DNA of 64,000 nt from Pleomorphovibrio marinus (GTDB taxonomy: Bacteria > Bacteroidota > Bacteroidia > Cytophagales > Cyclobacteriaceae), in assembly GCF_003347495.1 (NCBI RefSeq), contig NZ_QCXY01000009.1:62001-126000 (forward strand). Direction: 5' to 3'. The position numbers and the translations under genes were made by a program. Below are positions 36,801 through 46,399 of the stretch, one piece after another. The notes under the pieces were generated by a model. It ran no database searches. It was given only the letters and a program-made list of their open reading frames with translations, and was not told the DNA's origin. How positions within the stretch are numbered: the stretch's first letter is position 1; every line of letters begins with the position of its first letter.

Positions 36801-39800
36801 TTCACCAAAAGGCGATACGCAGGAGTTCCACCCGTTGCTAATACTTCCACCCTTCCGTCATTCCCTCCAAAACAAGATACCGGGAAGGTCTCGTAAGTGA
36901 AGGAGATGGGCTGGGGATGGGTGATGACAAAGGATTCTTCTGCTAAACAATCATTGTTGTCTGTCACTGTCAAGGTGTAGGTTCCTTCCCCTACCCCTTC
37001 CAAGTTTCTTGAGGAACTTACCAAACTCCCTTCACTATCCCTCCATTGGAAAGTATAATTTCCAACACCACCGGAGATGCTTACTTCAATCCTCCCATCT
37101 TCGGCACCAAAACAACTGGCGTGTATCAGTGCTTCCTCTGTAACTTCAATCGGGGAGGGAGCCTCCAAAACCACTTGTTCACTCCACTCACAACCTTGGG
37201 CATCTCGTACACCTACCTCGTAAACTCCGGCAACTAAATCCTCCAAGGAAATCGATGATCCATTTACTGGGTAGTCCACCCCGTCCAGGCTAATTACATA
37301 AGGGGCGGTACCTCCCGTAATTTCCACCAGCAAGCCTGTGGCATCCCCATCACATAAAAGGTCCTGGGTACTTAGAGTTGCCGAAAGGGCCTCTTCTGGC
37401 TGGGATACCTCCACGTTTATCGTTTCTGACCTACAGCCCTGGCTTACAGCATAAGCAGCATAGGTGCCCGCCGAAAGGCCGGTAACCTGGTAACTGTTTA
37501 ATTCCTGACCATCCAACACTATGCGGTAATTACTGCTGTTTCCTCCACTTGGAGAGAAGTTAATACTTCCGTCGCTGCCGCCAAAACAAGAAACATCCGT
37601 AACGGAGGCCTCTAAGAGGATTGGAGTCGGTTCATCGATATCAAAAGACTCTATGAGCACACATCCGTTGGCATCCCTGATCTCCACCTGGTAGGTTCCC
37701 ATAGTCTTGCCCTGTATGCGGTTGGTCTGCTCCCCAGTGGACCATTGATAGGTATAGGGCGCTGTGCCTCCGGCTACAACCACTTCCAAGCTGCCGTCAT
37801 CCCCCTGGTAGCAACTTGCATCCTGCTTTAAGACTTGAAGGGATAAGGGGTTGGCGGGCTCAGTAACCACGTACTCCCTTTCCACCGAGCAGCCCAACGC
37901 ATCCACCACCGTCGCGATGTACACGCCCGCAGTAAGATCCTGGATATGGTTGCCCTGTCCTATTTGCTCCCCTGAATCCTTGATAGACCAGATAATTTCA
38001 AAATTTCCGTTCCCCCCGGATAAATTAAGCTGAATAGCCCCATCTTCCCCTCCGTGGCAGCTTACCGGTGTAATATCCACACTGGTGTTGATAGGGTCAG
38101 GCTGGGTGATCAATACGTTCTCCCTTATGACACAGCCATTCGCATCGGTGATTACCACCTCATAATTGCCAGGGGCCATGTTTTCCCTCTCCGCATCCTG
38201 GATTCCGTCAGACCATCGGATTTGGTAGGGACCTGTTCCCCCTGTCACCTCTACACCTGCCCTTCCATCGTTGGCAGCAAAACAGCTCAAATTTTCCGAA
38301 GAAACCAGTAAACCCAAAGGTTCAGGTGCTGTGATAGTCACTTCCTCACCCGGGGATAAACAGCCATTGGCATCTGCTACCCTTATAAAATAGGTGCCTG
38401 CCGATAAGCCGGTTGCTTCTAAGCCCGATCTGTAAACACCATTAACCACTAACTGATATCCAGGGAACCCTCCTGCGGCCGTAGCCTCAATGCGGCCGTT
38501 CTGACCCCCATGACAGGAAACATGCGTAAGTTGATGGTCAAAAGAAAGTGGGGTAGGTTCAAGGATTTCGAAATCCTCGGCATTAATACATCCATTGGTA
38601 TCGGTTACAGTTAATGTATAGACCCCTGCGGGCACTCCTACCAAATTTTGATAACTTCCTACCTGTATCCCTTCTGAATCGGCCCATTCAAAACTGTATC
38701 CTCCGTTACCTCCTTCTATCAAGACCCTGATTTCCCCATCTTCGCCTCCAAAACAAGAAACCGGAGATATTTCATCCTCTTCTATCAAAATGGGGTTAGG
38801 GCCTGTTATGGCCAGATTCTCTTCCCAGGAACACCCGTTTGCGTCTGTAAGTACTAATGTATATTGTCCTACTGCAAGGTCCTGAAAGAGGATTGAATGA
38901 TCCGCAACAGGGAAAGTCTCTCCATTTAGTGCCACCTGATATGGGGAAGTTCCTCCGCTGATCTCCATTTGGATTGCAGACAGGTCACCGTGACACAGTA
39001 CAGGGTTTAAATAATCCAAACTGGCACTCAGTGCAGCTTCCGGCTGATCAATTGTCAGTGAAATGGTTTCAGAGATACAGTTCCCCCGCATAGCATAGGC
39101 TGTGTAAGTACCCGCACTCAGGCCATTCAGCATGGCATCATTGATTTCCTGCCCATTCACAAAATACCTGAATGGGCCAGAGGCCCCACCTGTGGCGGAA
39201 AAAGAGAGACTTCCATCATTTCCACCGAAACAGGACACATCCTGCTTATCTGTCATAAGCATCACCTCATTGGGTTGTGTGATTTCGATTACCCTGAGGA
39301 TATCTTCGCACCCACCATCCGATACGGTATAGTGATAAAACCCTGCTTTCACACCGGATAGGGTAAGTTGATTGTCTGTACCGGGTATCCCTTCGGGATC
39401 TACCCCATCCTCACTGAATGCCCAAGTAATAGTATAAGGCGAGGTACCACCTGAAACTTGCAAATTGATACTGGTGCTGCCAGCGTAACACTGAATAGGG
39501 TTAAATGCAGATTCCACCTGAAGGGGGAAAGGTTGCGTAAGGGTTCTTGGAGGGATGTCCACCACACATCCATTGGCATCTACCGCTTCGATTTGGTAAG
39601 CCACGTTGGCAGAAAGCCCATCGAAGACCAAGGTTTCATTAGGATTTGCCGAGTAATTTTGCCCCAGGAATGTCACCGTATAAGGGCCAGTACCACCGGT
39701 TAGGGTAAGCGAAAGCTCCCCGTCCTCAGATTCGAAACAACTTAAAGATTGCCTTTCAAAAGAGGATATCGCAAACGGAGCTGCTGGTTGCTCTAGGGTA

Positions 39801-42800
39801 AAGTTAACCTCCTCAGATACACAACCTTTCACATTGTCTATGGCATAAGCTACATAGGTACCGGCCGTGGCCAGATATTGATTTCCCGCAATGGGAGCAC
39901 CGTTCACGTAATAGGTAAAAGCAGTGGAACCTGGAGAACTGGCGGATAAAGTAACTTGGGAAGTGCCACCAAAACATAAAATAGGTGGGGCATCAAAATC
40001 GAGATCCACGGTAGAGCCGTCCTCTACCTCTACCACATCTATAAAAATGCCACAGGTCCTGGCATCGACTACCGTATACCTGTACTCCCCAGCCTCTACA
40101 TTTTCCAGACTAATGCCAGTAGCAGAGAGAGTTTCCCAATTCCCGCTTTGGGTATTGAAGGATTCCCAAGTAATGGCATAAGGCTGCACGCCTCCTGTGA
40201 TGTCAAGGGAAATAGAGGTTTGACCTCCTGCGCAAAGTATTTCCCCTACATGGTGACTTACTTCAAATAGCTCTGGCTGCTCAATGACAATATTTTCTGA
40301 AGTTTGGCATACATCGTTGTCATCCCAGACTTCCAGAGTATAACTTCCTGCTCTCAAGGCTGCAAACAAATAGTGTTGCCCCGGATCCAATTCGGAAAGA
40401 TGGTAAAGAGAACCGTTGTTCCCTGTAAGGGTGGCTCGGTATTGAGGTCTTCCACCAAGGACAGAAAAGGATATTTCCCCATTGTTACCCTGAAAGCAAG
40501 AGACATCTCCCTTTTCTAAAAAGTCGACTTCCAAGGGTCGATCTGGTTGGTTGATTTGTACCAATTGAGGAGGGGATTCACAACCTTGATTATCCCTGAT
40601 AGCTACCAGGTAAGCCCCAGGTGCTAAATTGAAAAAATCCCTCATTCCTCCTTGGTTTACGCCATTAACCCACACCGTGAATGTTCTTCCGCCCTGAACT
40701 ACCGGGTTAAGCACTTGAAGTATACCGTCATTGGCACCAAAACAGGTAATATCTTGTGTACTTATATTAAATTGGGGCTGAAGAATATCCTGAATGACAA
40801 AATTGCCAGTCTGAGTGGGGCAACCCTCGTCCTCAACCTCCCAGGTATAGGTTCCTGAATTAAGGTCGGCGAAAGAAAAAGCCCCTACATTTTCACCTTC
40901 AAATTCCAGGAAATATCCATTGTCACCCGTCAGCCTTATGGTCTTGCCCGGCAAGCCCCCAATCACTTCAAGACTAAAACTGCCCCTATCCTCGGCACAA
41001 ACAGGCTGGGTCACTATAGGTGAGGTAAAGATAGCTTCGGGCTGGGTAATCACATAATCCGGGGATATAATGGTACATCCACCTGCAAAGGTCAACTCCA
41101 TGAAATAGGTACCAACGATAAGCTGACCCAAATCAGCGGTAGCTATGGGTGCTTTACCTCCGGTGGCAGTCCTTCTATACCATTGGAAATTGTCACCCGG
41201 CGAAGTACCAGAGATGGAAAACTGTAAGGCACCATCATTACCACCAAAGCAGGAAACGTTTTGCTCAACTTGAGCATCATATACCGGAGGGTTTGGTTGG
41301 TCAATTGTTAAGGTGGACTCATCTTGACATCCTGCGGAATCTTCCACACGTACTGAATAATCCCCCGCAGGGAGCCCCGCCAAAACAGTGGAATTTGCGG
41401 GCTGCCAAATACCATCCTTAAAAATGAAATAGCTGTAGGCAGGTTGCCCGCCTGTGGCAGAAAGGAAAATCACCCCCGTCTCTCCCGGACAAGAAGCATC
41501 TTGGGCATTGGTCACCAGACGCAAGGGATTAGCAGGTCCCGGAACCCTGAAGATTTTAGTAACCGTACAATTTGAACCTGCACTGTACTCCACCCTGTAG
41601 AATCCAGGTTGAAGACCAGATACCAAAGTTTGGTTTTCAGCAATAACTTCATCCGTAGATACATCTATCCATCGGTTACTTCCCTGTCCCGGAGCTGCAC
41701 CAGTGAAGGTAACTTCTATGCTGGCATCGTCTAAGGTACAGGAAGGAGGTACAATTTCTACCAAGTCTATGGAAAGTTCGTCGGGTTGGAAAATCTCAAT
41801 GTCATCCAACCTGAAGCTACAACCATTGGCATCCGTAACGGTAACTCCGTAGGTGCCTTGGCCCAGGTTTGTGGGGTTTTTGTTGATAAACCCATGATCC
41901 CAATTATAGAAATACACTCCTGTGCCTCCAGTGACTTCTATACCTATCCTGCCGTCATTTCTACCAAAACAGGATACATCCAGCCTTTCTACCAATTCAA
42001 CATGAAGGGCTTCTGGGCCATCCAAATCAATAACCTCCTCTACCAAACAACCGTTGGCATCCCTCACCAAGGCTTTGTAAATACCTGCTGTAATATTGGA
42101 AAGGGTCAACCCATTGCCAGGCACAGGTTGGAAAACTCCTGGCACGTCTTCTATTTCCCAGTTAATCTGATAAGGGGAATTGCCCCCTGCTACCTGAATT
42201 TCAATTCTACCATCCAGGGAGTCATGGCATTTAGGGGTCACCTTATTTAATACATTGATTTCAACACCTGAACTCGGCTGGCTAATTAAAATATCTGTCA
42301 ACTCCTTCCAGCATCCATTTTCATCAGTTACTCTTACATTATATAGGCCGGCGGCAACATCTTCGATATTTTGAAGATTTGAGGTGAAGCCGTTAGGTCC
42401 GGTCCAATTGAAGGTGTAGTCCCCTACCCCACCGCTTATGGCCAAAGATATTGCACCCGTTTCTTCCCCAAAACAAAAAACATTTACCGGTGGACCGTCC
42501 AGAGAAAGTTGAAGTTCTGGGGTAGGGGCAATGGTAAAGGATTCTTGCACAAAACAGGAAGGGTTCCCCAGGTCATAAACCCTTACGGCATAATTTCCCG
42601 GAGACCTATTTGTCAGGTTTTGGTCTGTAGATATCACATTGGACATATTGGAAGCCAAAAACCACTCAACACCAAGGTTTCCAGAACCTCCATCGATAGT
42701 GATGGAAATACCTCCATTTCCTTGACCAAAGCAGGTTTCTGGACTGATTTCCGGATCAGTTATGGTGATAGGTGGGGGACTTGCAATGTCAAAGTTGATA

Positions 42801-45157
42801 TTAGGAACTGCACAACCATTGGCATCCCTAATCTGGATATACTGGTCATTCCCTGCAGCTAAACCTGAGAGGGAAATCTCGGTCTCATTGGTTGTGACAA
42901 AGGTATCTCCATTCAAGGCATAAGCATATGGAGCTGTCCCTCCTGAAAGTGTAAAAGAGATACTTCCATCAGCGTTCCCAAAGCAACTTACGTCCACCGT
43001 TGTAGGTGGTGAAACAGCCAAAGGACCTGGTTCTTCCAACTGAAAGTCCGCATAAACCTGACACCCATTCTGGTCGGTAACCACCCAACGGTAGCTACCC
43101 CCATCTAAGTTGGACAAACTTGTCCCTGTTTGCCCAGAAAGATTTTCGAACTCTCCTCCAATCAATTGCTGCCATTGAAAATTCAGGGTACCCGTTCCAC
43201 CACTTGCCTGTAGCCCAGAAATAGCACCATTGCCGTCACCATGACAGAGGATGGAAGTGATGTTCAATCCGGTCTCATCAATAATAATTTGTTCCGGAGT
43301 GTCTATGGTTATTGATTCTACAATATTGCAATTGGTGCCATACGCTATTTGGATTTGGTGATCCCCGGCGGGAAGTCCTGTGAAAGTGTGGTTGTTGCTA
43401 GTAACAGTTTGTCCATTTAAGGTAATGGTGAAATCCGTACTTGTATCTGCAATTTCCACTGCCAAACTCCCATCTTCGCCTCCAAAACAGGTTGGGGCAG
43501 TAGGGGTATAGGATACCAAAGGGGGATCAGGTACAGGAACATCCACTGTAAACAAGGTCTCGCAACCCTCCGCATCGCGAACGGTTACCGTACTTTCCCC
43601 TGCCGGCAAACTACTTGCAGTAGGAGTGGTCTCTCCATTACTCCATAGAAAGGTGTAACTTCCCCAACCTCCCTGTATATCAAATACCCTGGCCGAGCCA
43701 TCATCAGCCCCGACACAACTTAAGGCCGAAAGTACTTCCGTTTGTGCAGAAATAGCTGCATCCGGGCCGTTAATGGTCACGTTAAGAGTAATAGCACATC
43801 CTCCCTGATCGGTCACGGTCACGGTATAGTTCCCAGGCGCCAATCCAGTGGCAGTCCTTCCTGTTTGTCCATCACTCCAGGAATAAGAATATCCCCCCCA
43901 TCCACCGGAGCGGTTGACCCTGGCAGTACCATCTTCCTCGCCAAAGCAGGACTCCGGGGTAGTGACTACAGTGGCAGTTAGCGGGGTGTTTGGAGCCCCA
44001 ACTGTGGCCTGGTATTCCAGGGTACATAAAGGGTAGTCATCGCCACCATGCCTCACCAATATGGTATACGTCCCTGCTCCAAAACCAGGAAAAATTTGCT
44101 GACCAGTAGTAACTCCGACAGGAATCGTTTGGCTGTCCACCAGCACATTGCCTCCTGCATCTAAAATATCCACCTCCACACTGGCAGGAGGGAATGGAAA
44201 GGTCATAGAAAGCCGATTCACATCCAGTATGATACTTCCATCCGTATCCCCTACACAGGTGATTGGTTGTGTACTGGGCACTACCTCTATTGGGACATCA
44301 TTTGCGATGTTAAATACAATCTCCTCTGGACAATCTTCCAACCGGTACCGGTCTGTAATTTCCAGCACATAATCCCCAGCAGTTAGCTCATTGTACCGGA
44401 TTTGGCCATCTGTAGCCGTAATCCATCCTGTTTCGTAAGTTCCATTGGCGCGTCGAATCCTGAATCTCACTTCACCTTCATAGGCTGTGGCATCAAAGGC
44501 AACCCCACCGTTGCCCACACAGGTTTCGGGAAAGGTTCCTGCTCCTTCGGCCGGGGCAATCTCGATAGGCTCTACTTCTTCGATTTCTACCTCAGTAAGT
44601 TCCTTACACCCCGTAGCATCTATTACTTCCACCAAGTAGCGTCCTGCCGGAATCCCGTTAAGATCCAGATTCCTACCGGCCAAATTTTGAGTCAAGACCA
44701 GGTTATTGGCCTCATTGTAAAAATTCACGGTAAAGGGTGCAATGCCGTTCTCTATGGTACCAAACACATTCCCGAATGTCTCCCCCTCGCATTGTTGGTT
44801 TTCCTCGTATTCTATATGCAGGATGAAATTGGTGCTTCCAGAAAAGTTAATGGTTTCGGAATAGGTGTTACCCACTGCATCAGTTACATTAAGAGTATAA
44901 TCCCCCCCTTGGGCCTGCTCAATGGTACTGAACTCGCTTTCGCCTACATTGGTATCGGTCTGAATTACCGTTCCCCCATAACTCCAGACATAGGTGTAGG
45001 GAGCCACTCCATTTCTTACACGGATAGAGGCCATTTTTTCACACTCCGAGAAGATGAAAACATCCCTGATTATTGAAGCCTTTGCTTCCGAAATAGAAAG
45101 CATCAGGAACAGCCCCAATAAAAAGCCATGTAATACCGGTAAATTTCTCTTCAACAT
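33836..45157 (-). CDS. Giant SprB-repeat surface adhesin with PKD and type IX C-terminal domain
   Basis: The 3,773-residue protein is exported by a signal peptide (1-27, ending SEAKA). Counting C-x-G-x-x-D/N-G-type repeat starts (such as SCFGGNDGSL, SCHGGQNGRI, SCFGGEDGSL) gives about 41 clear SprB-type repeats of roughly 80 residues, plus two degenerate ones at the N-terminus. Each has a second Cys near its end (DANGC). After them come a PKD-like domain (WEWDFGDGNKSNEQHPVHSYS) and a gliding-motility-type C-terminal signal (IPNAFTPNGDGLNDYFRPRM to TGVFTLVL). A surface location as an adhesin, by type IX secretion, is inferred from SprB of Flavobacterium johnsoniae. Residues 1976-2523 and 2524-3070 are a tandem seven-repeat duplication. 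Confidence 0.93.
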   Translation of the reverse strand: MLKRNLPVLHGFLLGLFLMLSISEAKASIIRDVFIFSECEKMASIRVRNGVAPYTYVWSYGGTVIQTDTNVGESEFSTIEQAQGGDYTLNVTDAVGNTYSETINFSGSTNFILHIEYEENQQCEGETFGNVFGTIENGIAPFTVNFYNEANNLVLTQNLAGRNLDLNGIPAGRYLVEVIDATGCKELTEVEIEEVEPIEIAPAEGAGTFPETCVGNGGVAFDATAYEGEVRFRIRRANGTYETGWITATDGQIRYNELTAGDYVLEITDRYRLEDCPEEIVFNIANDVPIEVVPSTQPITCVGDTDGSIILDVNRLSMTFPFPPASVEVDILDAGGNVLVDSQTIPVGVTTGQQIFPGFGAGTYTILVRHGGDDYPLCTLEYQATVGAPNTPLTATVVTTPESCFGEEDGTARVNRSGGWGGYSYSWSDGQTGRTATGLAPGNYTVTVTDQGGCAITLNVTINGPDAAISAQTEVLSALSCVGADDGSARVFDIQGGWGSYTFLWSNGETTPTASSLPAGESTVTVRDAEGCETLFTVDVPVPDPPLVSYTPTAPTCFGGEDGSLAVEIADTSTDFTITLNGQTVTSNNHTFTGLPAGDHQIQIAYGTNCNIVESITIDTPEQIIIDETGLNITSILCHGDGNGAISGLQASGGTGTLNFQWQQLIGGEFENLSGQTGTSLSNLDGGSYRWVVTDQNGCQVYADFQLEEPGPLAVSPPTTVDVSCFGNADGSISFTLSGGTAPYAYALNGDTFVTTNETEISLSGLAAGNDQYIQIRDANGCAVPNINFDIASPPPITITDPEISPETCFGQGNGGISITIDGGSGNLGVEWFLASNMSNVISTDQNLTNRSPGNYAVRVYDLGNPSCFVQESFTIAPTPELQLSLDGPPVNVFCFGEETGAISLAISGGVGDYTFNWTGPNGFTSNLQNIEDVAAGLYNVRVTDENGCWKELTDILISQPSSGVEINVLNKVTPKCHDSLDGRIEIQVAGGNSPYQINWEIEDVPGVFQPVPGNGLTLSNITAGIYKALVRDANGCLVEEVIDLDGPEALHVELVERLDVSCFGRNDGRIGIEVTGGTGVYFYNWDHGFINKNPTNLGQGTYGVTVTDANGCSFRLDDIEIFQPDELSIDLVEIVPPSCTLDDASIEVTFTGAAPGQGSNRWIDVSTDEVIAENQTLVSGLQPGFYRVEYSAGSNCTVTKIFRVPGPANPLRLVTNAQDASCPGETGVIFLSATGGQPAYSYFIFKDGIWQPANSTVLAGLPAGDYSVRVEDSAGCQDESTLTIDQPNPPVYDAQVEQNVSCFGGNDGALQFSISGTSPGDNFQWYRRTATGGKAPIATADLGQLIVGTYFMELTFAGGCTIISPDYVITQPEAIFTSPIVTQPVCAEDRGSFSLEVIGGLPGKTIRLTGDNGYFLEFEGENVGAFSFADLNSGTYTWEVEDEGCPTQTGNFVIQDILQPQFNISTQDITCFGANDGILQVLNPVVQGGRTFTVWVNGVNQGGMRDFFNLAPGAYLVAIRDNQGCESPPQLVQINQPDRPLEVDFLEKGDVSCFQGNNGEISFSVLGGRPQYRATLTGNNGSLYHLSELDPGQHYLFAALRAGSYTLEVWDDNDVCQTSENIVIEQPELFEVSHHVGEILCAGGQTSISLDITGGVQPYAITWESFNTQSGNWETLSATGISLENVEAGEYRYTVVDARTCGIFIDVVEVEDGSTVDLDFDAPPILCFGGTSQVTLSASSPGSTAFTYYVNGAPIAGNQYLATAGTYVAYAIDNVKGCVSEEVNFTLEQPAAPFAISSFERQSLSCFESEDGELSLTLTGGTGPYTVTFLGQNYSANPNETLVFDGLSANVAYQIEAVDANGCVVDIPPRTLTQPFPLQVESAFNPIQCYAGSTSINLQVSGGTSPYTITWAFSEDGVDPEGIPGTDNQLTLSGVKAGFYHYTVSDGGCEDILRVIEITQPNEVMLMTDKQDVSCFGGNDGSLSFSATGGASGPFRYFVNGQEINDAMLNGLSAGTYTAYAMRGNCISETISLTIDQPEAALSASLDYLNPVLCHGDLSAIQMEISGGTSPYQVALNGETFPVADHSILFQDLAVGQYTLVLTDANGCSWEENLAITGPNPILIEEDEISPVSCFGGEDGEIRVLIEGGNGGYSFEWADSEGIQVGSYQNLVGVPAGVYTLTVTDTNGCINAEDFEILEPTPLSFDHQLTHVSCHGGQNGRIEATAAGGFPGYQLVVNGVYRSGLEATGLSAGTYFIRVADANGCLSPGEEVTITAPEPLGLLVSSENLSCFAANDGRAGVEVTGGTGPYQIRWSDGIQDAERENMAPGNYEVVITDANGCVIRENVLITQPDPINTSVDITPVSCHGGEDGAIQLNLSGGNGNFEIIWSIKDSGEQIGQGNHIQDLTAGVYIATVVDALGCSVEREYVVTEPANPLSLQVLKQDASCYQGDDGSLEVVVAGGTAPYTYQWSTGEQTNRIQGKTMGTYQVEIRDANGCVLIESFDIDEPTPILLEASVTDVSCFGGSDGSINFSPSGGNSSNYRIVLDGQELNSYQVTGLSAGTYAAYAVSQGCRSETINVEVSQPEEALSATLSTQDLLCDGDATGLLVEITGGTAPYVISLDGVDYPVNGSSISLEDLVAGVYEVGVRDAQGCEWSEQVVLEAPSPIEVTEEALIHASCFGAEDGRIEVSISGGVGNYTFQWRDSEGSLVSSSRNLEGVGEGTYTLTVTDNNDCLAEESFVITHPQPISFTYETFPVSCFGGNDGRVEVLATGGTPAYRLLVNGVAQNGLAATGLTAGIYSIQVEDLNGCLSPAEEVEVVSPAPLEMNIIKEDVACYAANDGRAEVQISGGIGPYDIRWSDAGTGQIREGLAPGNFEVVVTDALGCSIRQNIIILQPDPISVNPTITHVSCYGGQDGSISLALSGGNGPFEIRWHKADGGEEAGTGTSLQNLDAGTYVATIADERGCVLEREYVVNEPLAPLQVQPLVMDVRCAGEGRGSVDLIVSGGTAPYTYAWSTGEQTRAVRDKNGGIYQVTITDAKGCSITESIILEEPDPITFDAQIEDVSCYGGSDGSIALEIHGGTGNYQVQWGNGLTGREISGLRAGNYTVFILDGNSCFESHTFRVNEPEAPLQIEGSGNFELCHFDDRLSFEVSVSGGTAPYTYLWSTGETTPNLTDVVPGIYSIQVTDAMGCVLEEEFNIPPPSSPMDISVEGQIALCTNQDRGEVSVTINGGEAPFSYRWSNGATTSTISNLSAGVYTVEVTDARGCWVERSVEIIRPRDLQVSLESIQGVSCAGSNDGALSIAVESFGSPFTVNWSHGVENQLSVSNLSAGTYTVQVADTLGCVTTVAYQVREPAPLAFNETINDVVCHGQNNGSIALEVRGGTAPYSYEWSNGASSRNIGGLSPGSYSVLITDRNGCSTGGQFTVAEPEPLEVLIEHSEMLACHGDENGFIQLTITGGVQPYRVHWADAPGLGTQNRGDLAQGSYTVQVVDDNNCSQTMTIEIQEPERLEAELFTRFEVDCENKVLTGVAWLEINSGEGPFQIYWNNGDRDNLESHFYEDGMVSVMVMNENGCQIELSEVVEMPLAFTDAEFNYTVISTGIQGEILLHEAVQFNDQTLGNVFTWEWDFGDGNKSNEQHPVHSYSRTGTYLVTLTTFDVFGCVSYAQMEIEVVASYRILIPNAFTPNGDGLNDYFRPRMRGIEDYEFHIFNKWGELIYSSYSIEDPGWDGTLNGTMSPNGNYVYKIRYTSIDGEKGSKTGVFTLVL
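35945..37588 (-). repeat. Second copy of a tandem seven-repeat block in the giant adhesin
   Basis: Residues 2524-3070 (547 residues) align repeat-for-repeat with the preceding block at 1976-2523. Matching pairs include LCHGD/LCDGD, CFAANDGRA/CYAANDGRA, NGCLSPGEEV/NGCLSPAEEV, and APYTYQWSTGEQT/APYTYAWSTGEQT. The order of all seven repeats is preserved. Confidence 0.85.
37589..39232 (-). repeat. First copy of a tandem seven-repeat block in the giant adhesin
   Basis: Residues 1976-2523 (548 residues) make up seven SprB repeats in the same order as the following block. The protein similarity is clear but diverged, so the duplication is not recent. Confidence 0.85.
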
Positions 45158-45787
45158 GATAAAACAAAAGCACTAAAAACTCTTCTCTCTCCAAACTCTT
45201 CCCCTAATTCCTTAAAAAGAGGCACCCAAACACTAAAAACCATTTTTGGACCAATGCTTTGCCATCCAAAAATTTGCGCTATAGGTAGTATAAAACGTAA
45301 CTTAATTTTTGATATAAAATACTATGTACTTTACATATAATAAAATTAAATTCGTATTTTATGACTACTTTAAGTAATAAATAGAATTTTTCAATAGCAT
45401 CAAAAGAGTGGCCTAAAAAAATTTACTTCAACATTTATTCAATTGCAAAGCCCAACGTAGGTACAGAAGATAGCACTAGGTCTTAAAACCTTATTTTGAT
45501 GGAAATTGTGAAACACCAAATTACCCTATTTATCAAAAGTCTAGAATATAGGAAATTACTGGGGGTTAAAAAGGGTATAGTTTTATTATAAAGACAACAA
45601 CTTCTGCTTCGATACAATGACTTCTCAAGATGGAAAACTGTTTTTCTTAATGGAAAAAGAAGGGATGAATGGACAAACTTCCTGGAAATCAAAAGTATGG
45701 ATCAACTTTCAAAACAGAATATATTTTGGCATAAAATTAGCTTACCTAAGACGAAACAAACTAAACCAATTAAATTTATTACTTACC
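45158..45787. other. A/T-rich regulatory region between the giant adhesin and a beta-barrel gene
   Basis: These 630 bases separate two divergent secreted-protein genes. I found no TAnnTTTG element with a well-placed TTTG on the minus strand, and no recognisable RNA or coding sequence. An in-frame extension of the downstream gene to 45617 lacks any secretion signal and looks spurious. Confidence 0.4.
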
Positions 45788-46390
45788 ATGAAAAAAGTAG
45801 CATTATTATCAGTAATGATTCTAGGAGTTATTTTCCATTCCAATGCCCAGCAAGATCCGCCGAGTGAAGGCAAGGGGAGTTTTGGTATTCGGGGTGGAGC
45901 CAATTTCTTCAATTGGGGAGGCTCAGATATCAGCAGCAGCGATTATAACAACCGGGTAGGTTTCCATGCTGGAGTCTATGGAACGGTTTTCCTAGGCGAA
46001 GCCTTTGCGATTGAGCCCGGTGCCTATTACTCTGTAAAAGGAACCCAAAATGACGACTTTGCCGATAGCAGGGCCATTTTGAACTACATTGACATCCCCG
46101 TGCTTTTCAGGGTATATGCCGGAGATGGTTTTAATTTCTTTGCCGGGCCCCAGGGTTCCATCTTGATGGGCTCCACCTTCGAGGCGGATGTATTGGGAAA
46201 CACTCTGGGATGGAACACCGATGCCATCAATGATGTGGATTATGGAGTTGTCGTTGGAGTTGGCTACAATCTCCCTCGGGGACTCAACCTTCAGGCCAGC
46301 TATGACTTAGGCTTAAGGCCGGTATTCAAGGATTCGGACGCTGAGGTGTACAATAGAGGCTTTAAGCTTTCTGTCGGCATAAGCTTCTAA
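45788..46390 (+). CDS. Small outer-membrane beta-barrel (porin/PorT-like) protein
   Basis: The 200-residue protein starts at the ATG at 45788, giving a clean signal peptide (MKKVALLSVMILGVIFHSNAQ). The mature part has eight or so amphipathic strands (FGIRGGANFFNWGG, RVGFHAGVYGTVFLGEAFAIEPGAYYSVKGTQ, LNYIDIPVLFRVY, FNFFAGPQGSILMG, NLQASYDLGLRP), ending FKLSVGISF. This is the Bacteroidota outer-membrane beta-barrel family (OMP_b-brl_2-like). The gene faces a convergent neighbour with a shared terminator hairpin. Function is unknown. Confidence 0.88.
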   Translation: MKKVALLSVMILGVIFHSNAQQDPPSEGKGSFGIRGGANFFNWGGSDISSSDYNNRVGFHAGVYGTVFLGEAFAIEPGAYYSVKGTQNDDFADSRAILNYIDIPVLFRVYAGDGFNFFAGPQGSILMGSTFEADVLGNTLGWNTDAINDVDYGVVVGVGYNLPRGLNLQASYDLGLRPVFKDSDAEVYNRGFKLSVGISF

Positions 46391-46399
46391 TTTCTTCCC

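Noticed and set aside
34211-45076. Many open frames antisense to the giant adhesin (for example a 224-codon plus-strand frame at 44402-45076 and a 161-codon frame at 34211-34696)
   Set aside because: They mirror the repetitive coding sequence on the other strand, lack independent signals or domains and have no promoter evidence.
33836-45157. The repeated units as a possible CRISPR or DNA-repeat array
   Set aside because: The repeats are ~240-base protein-coding units with varied codons, not short identical direct repeats with spacers.
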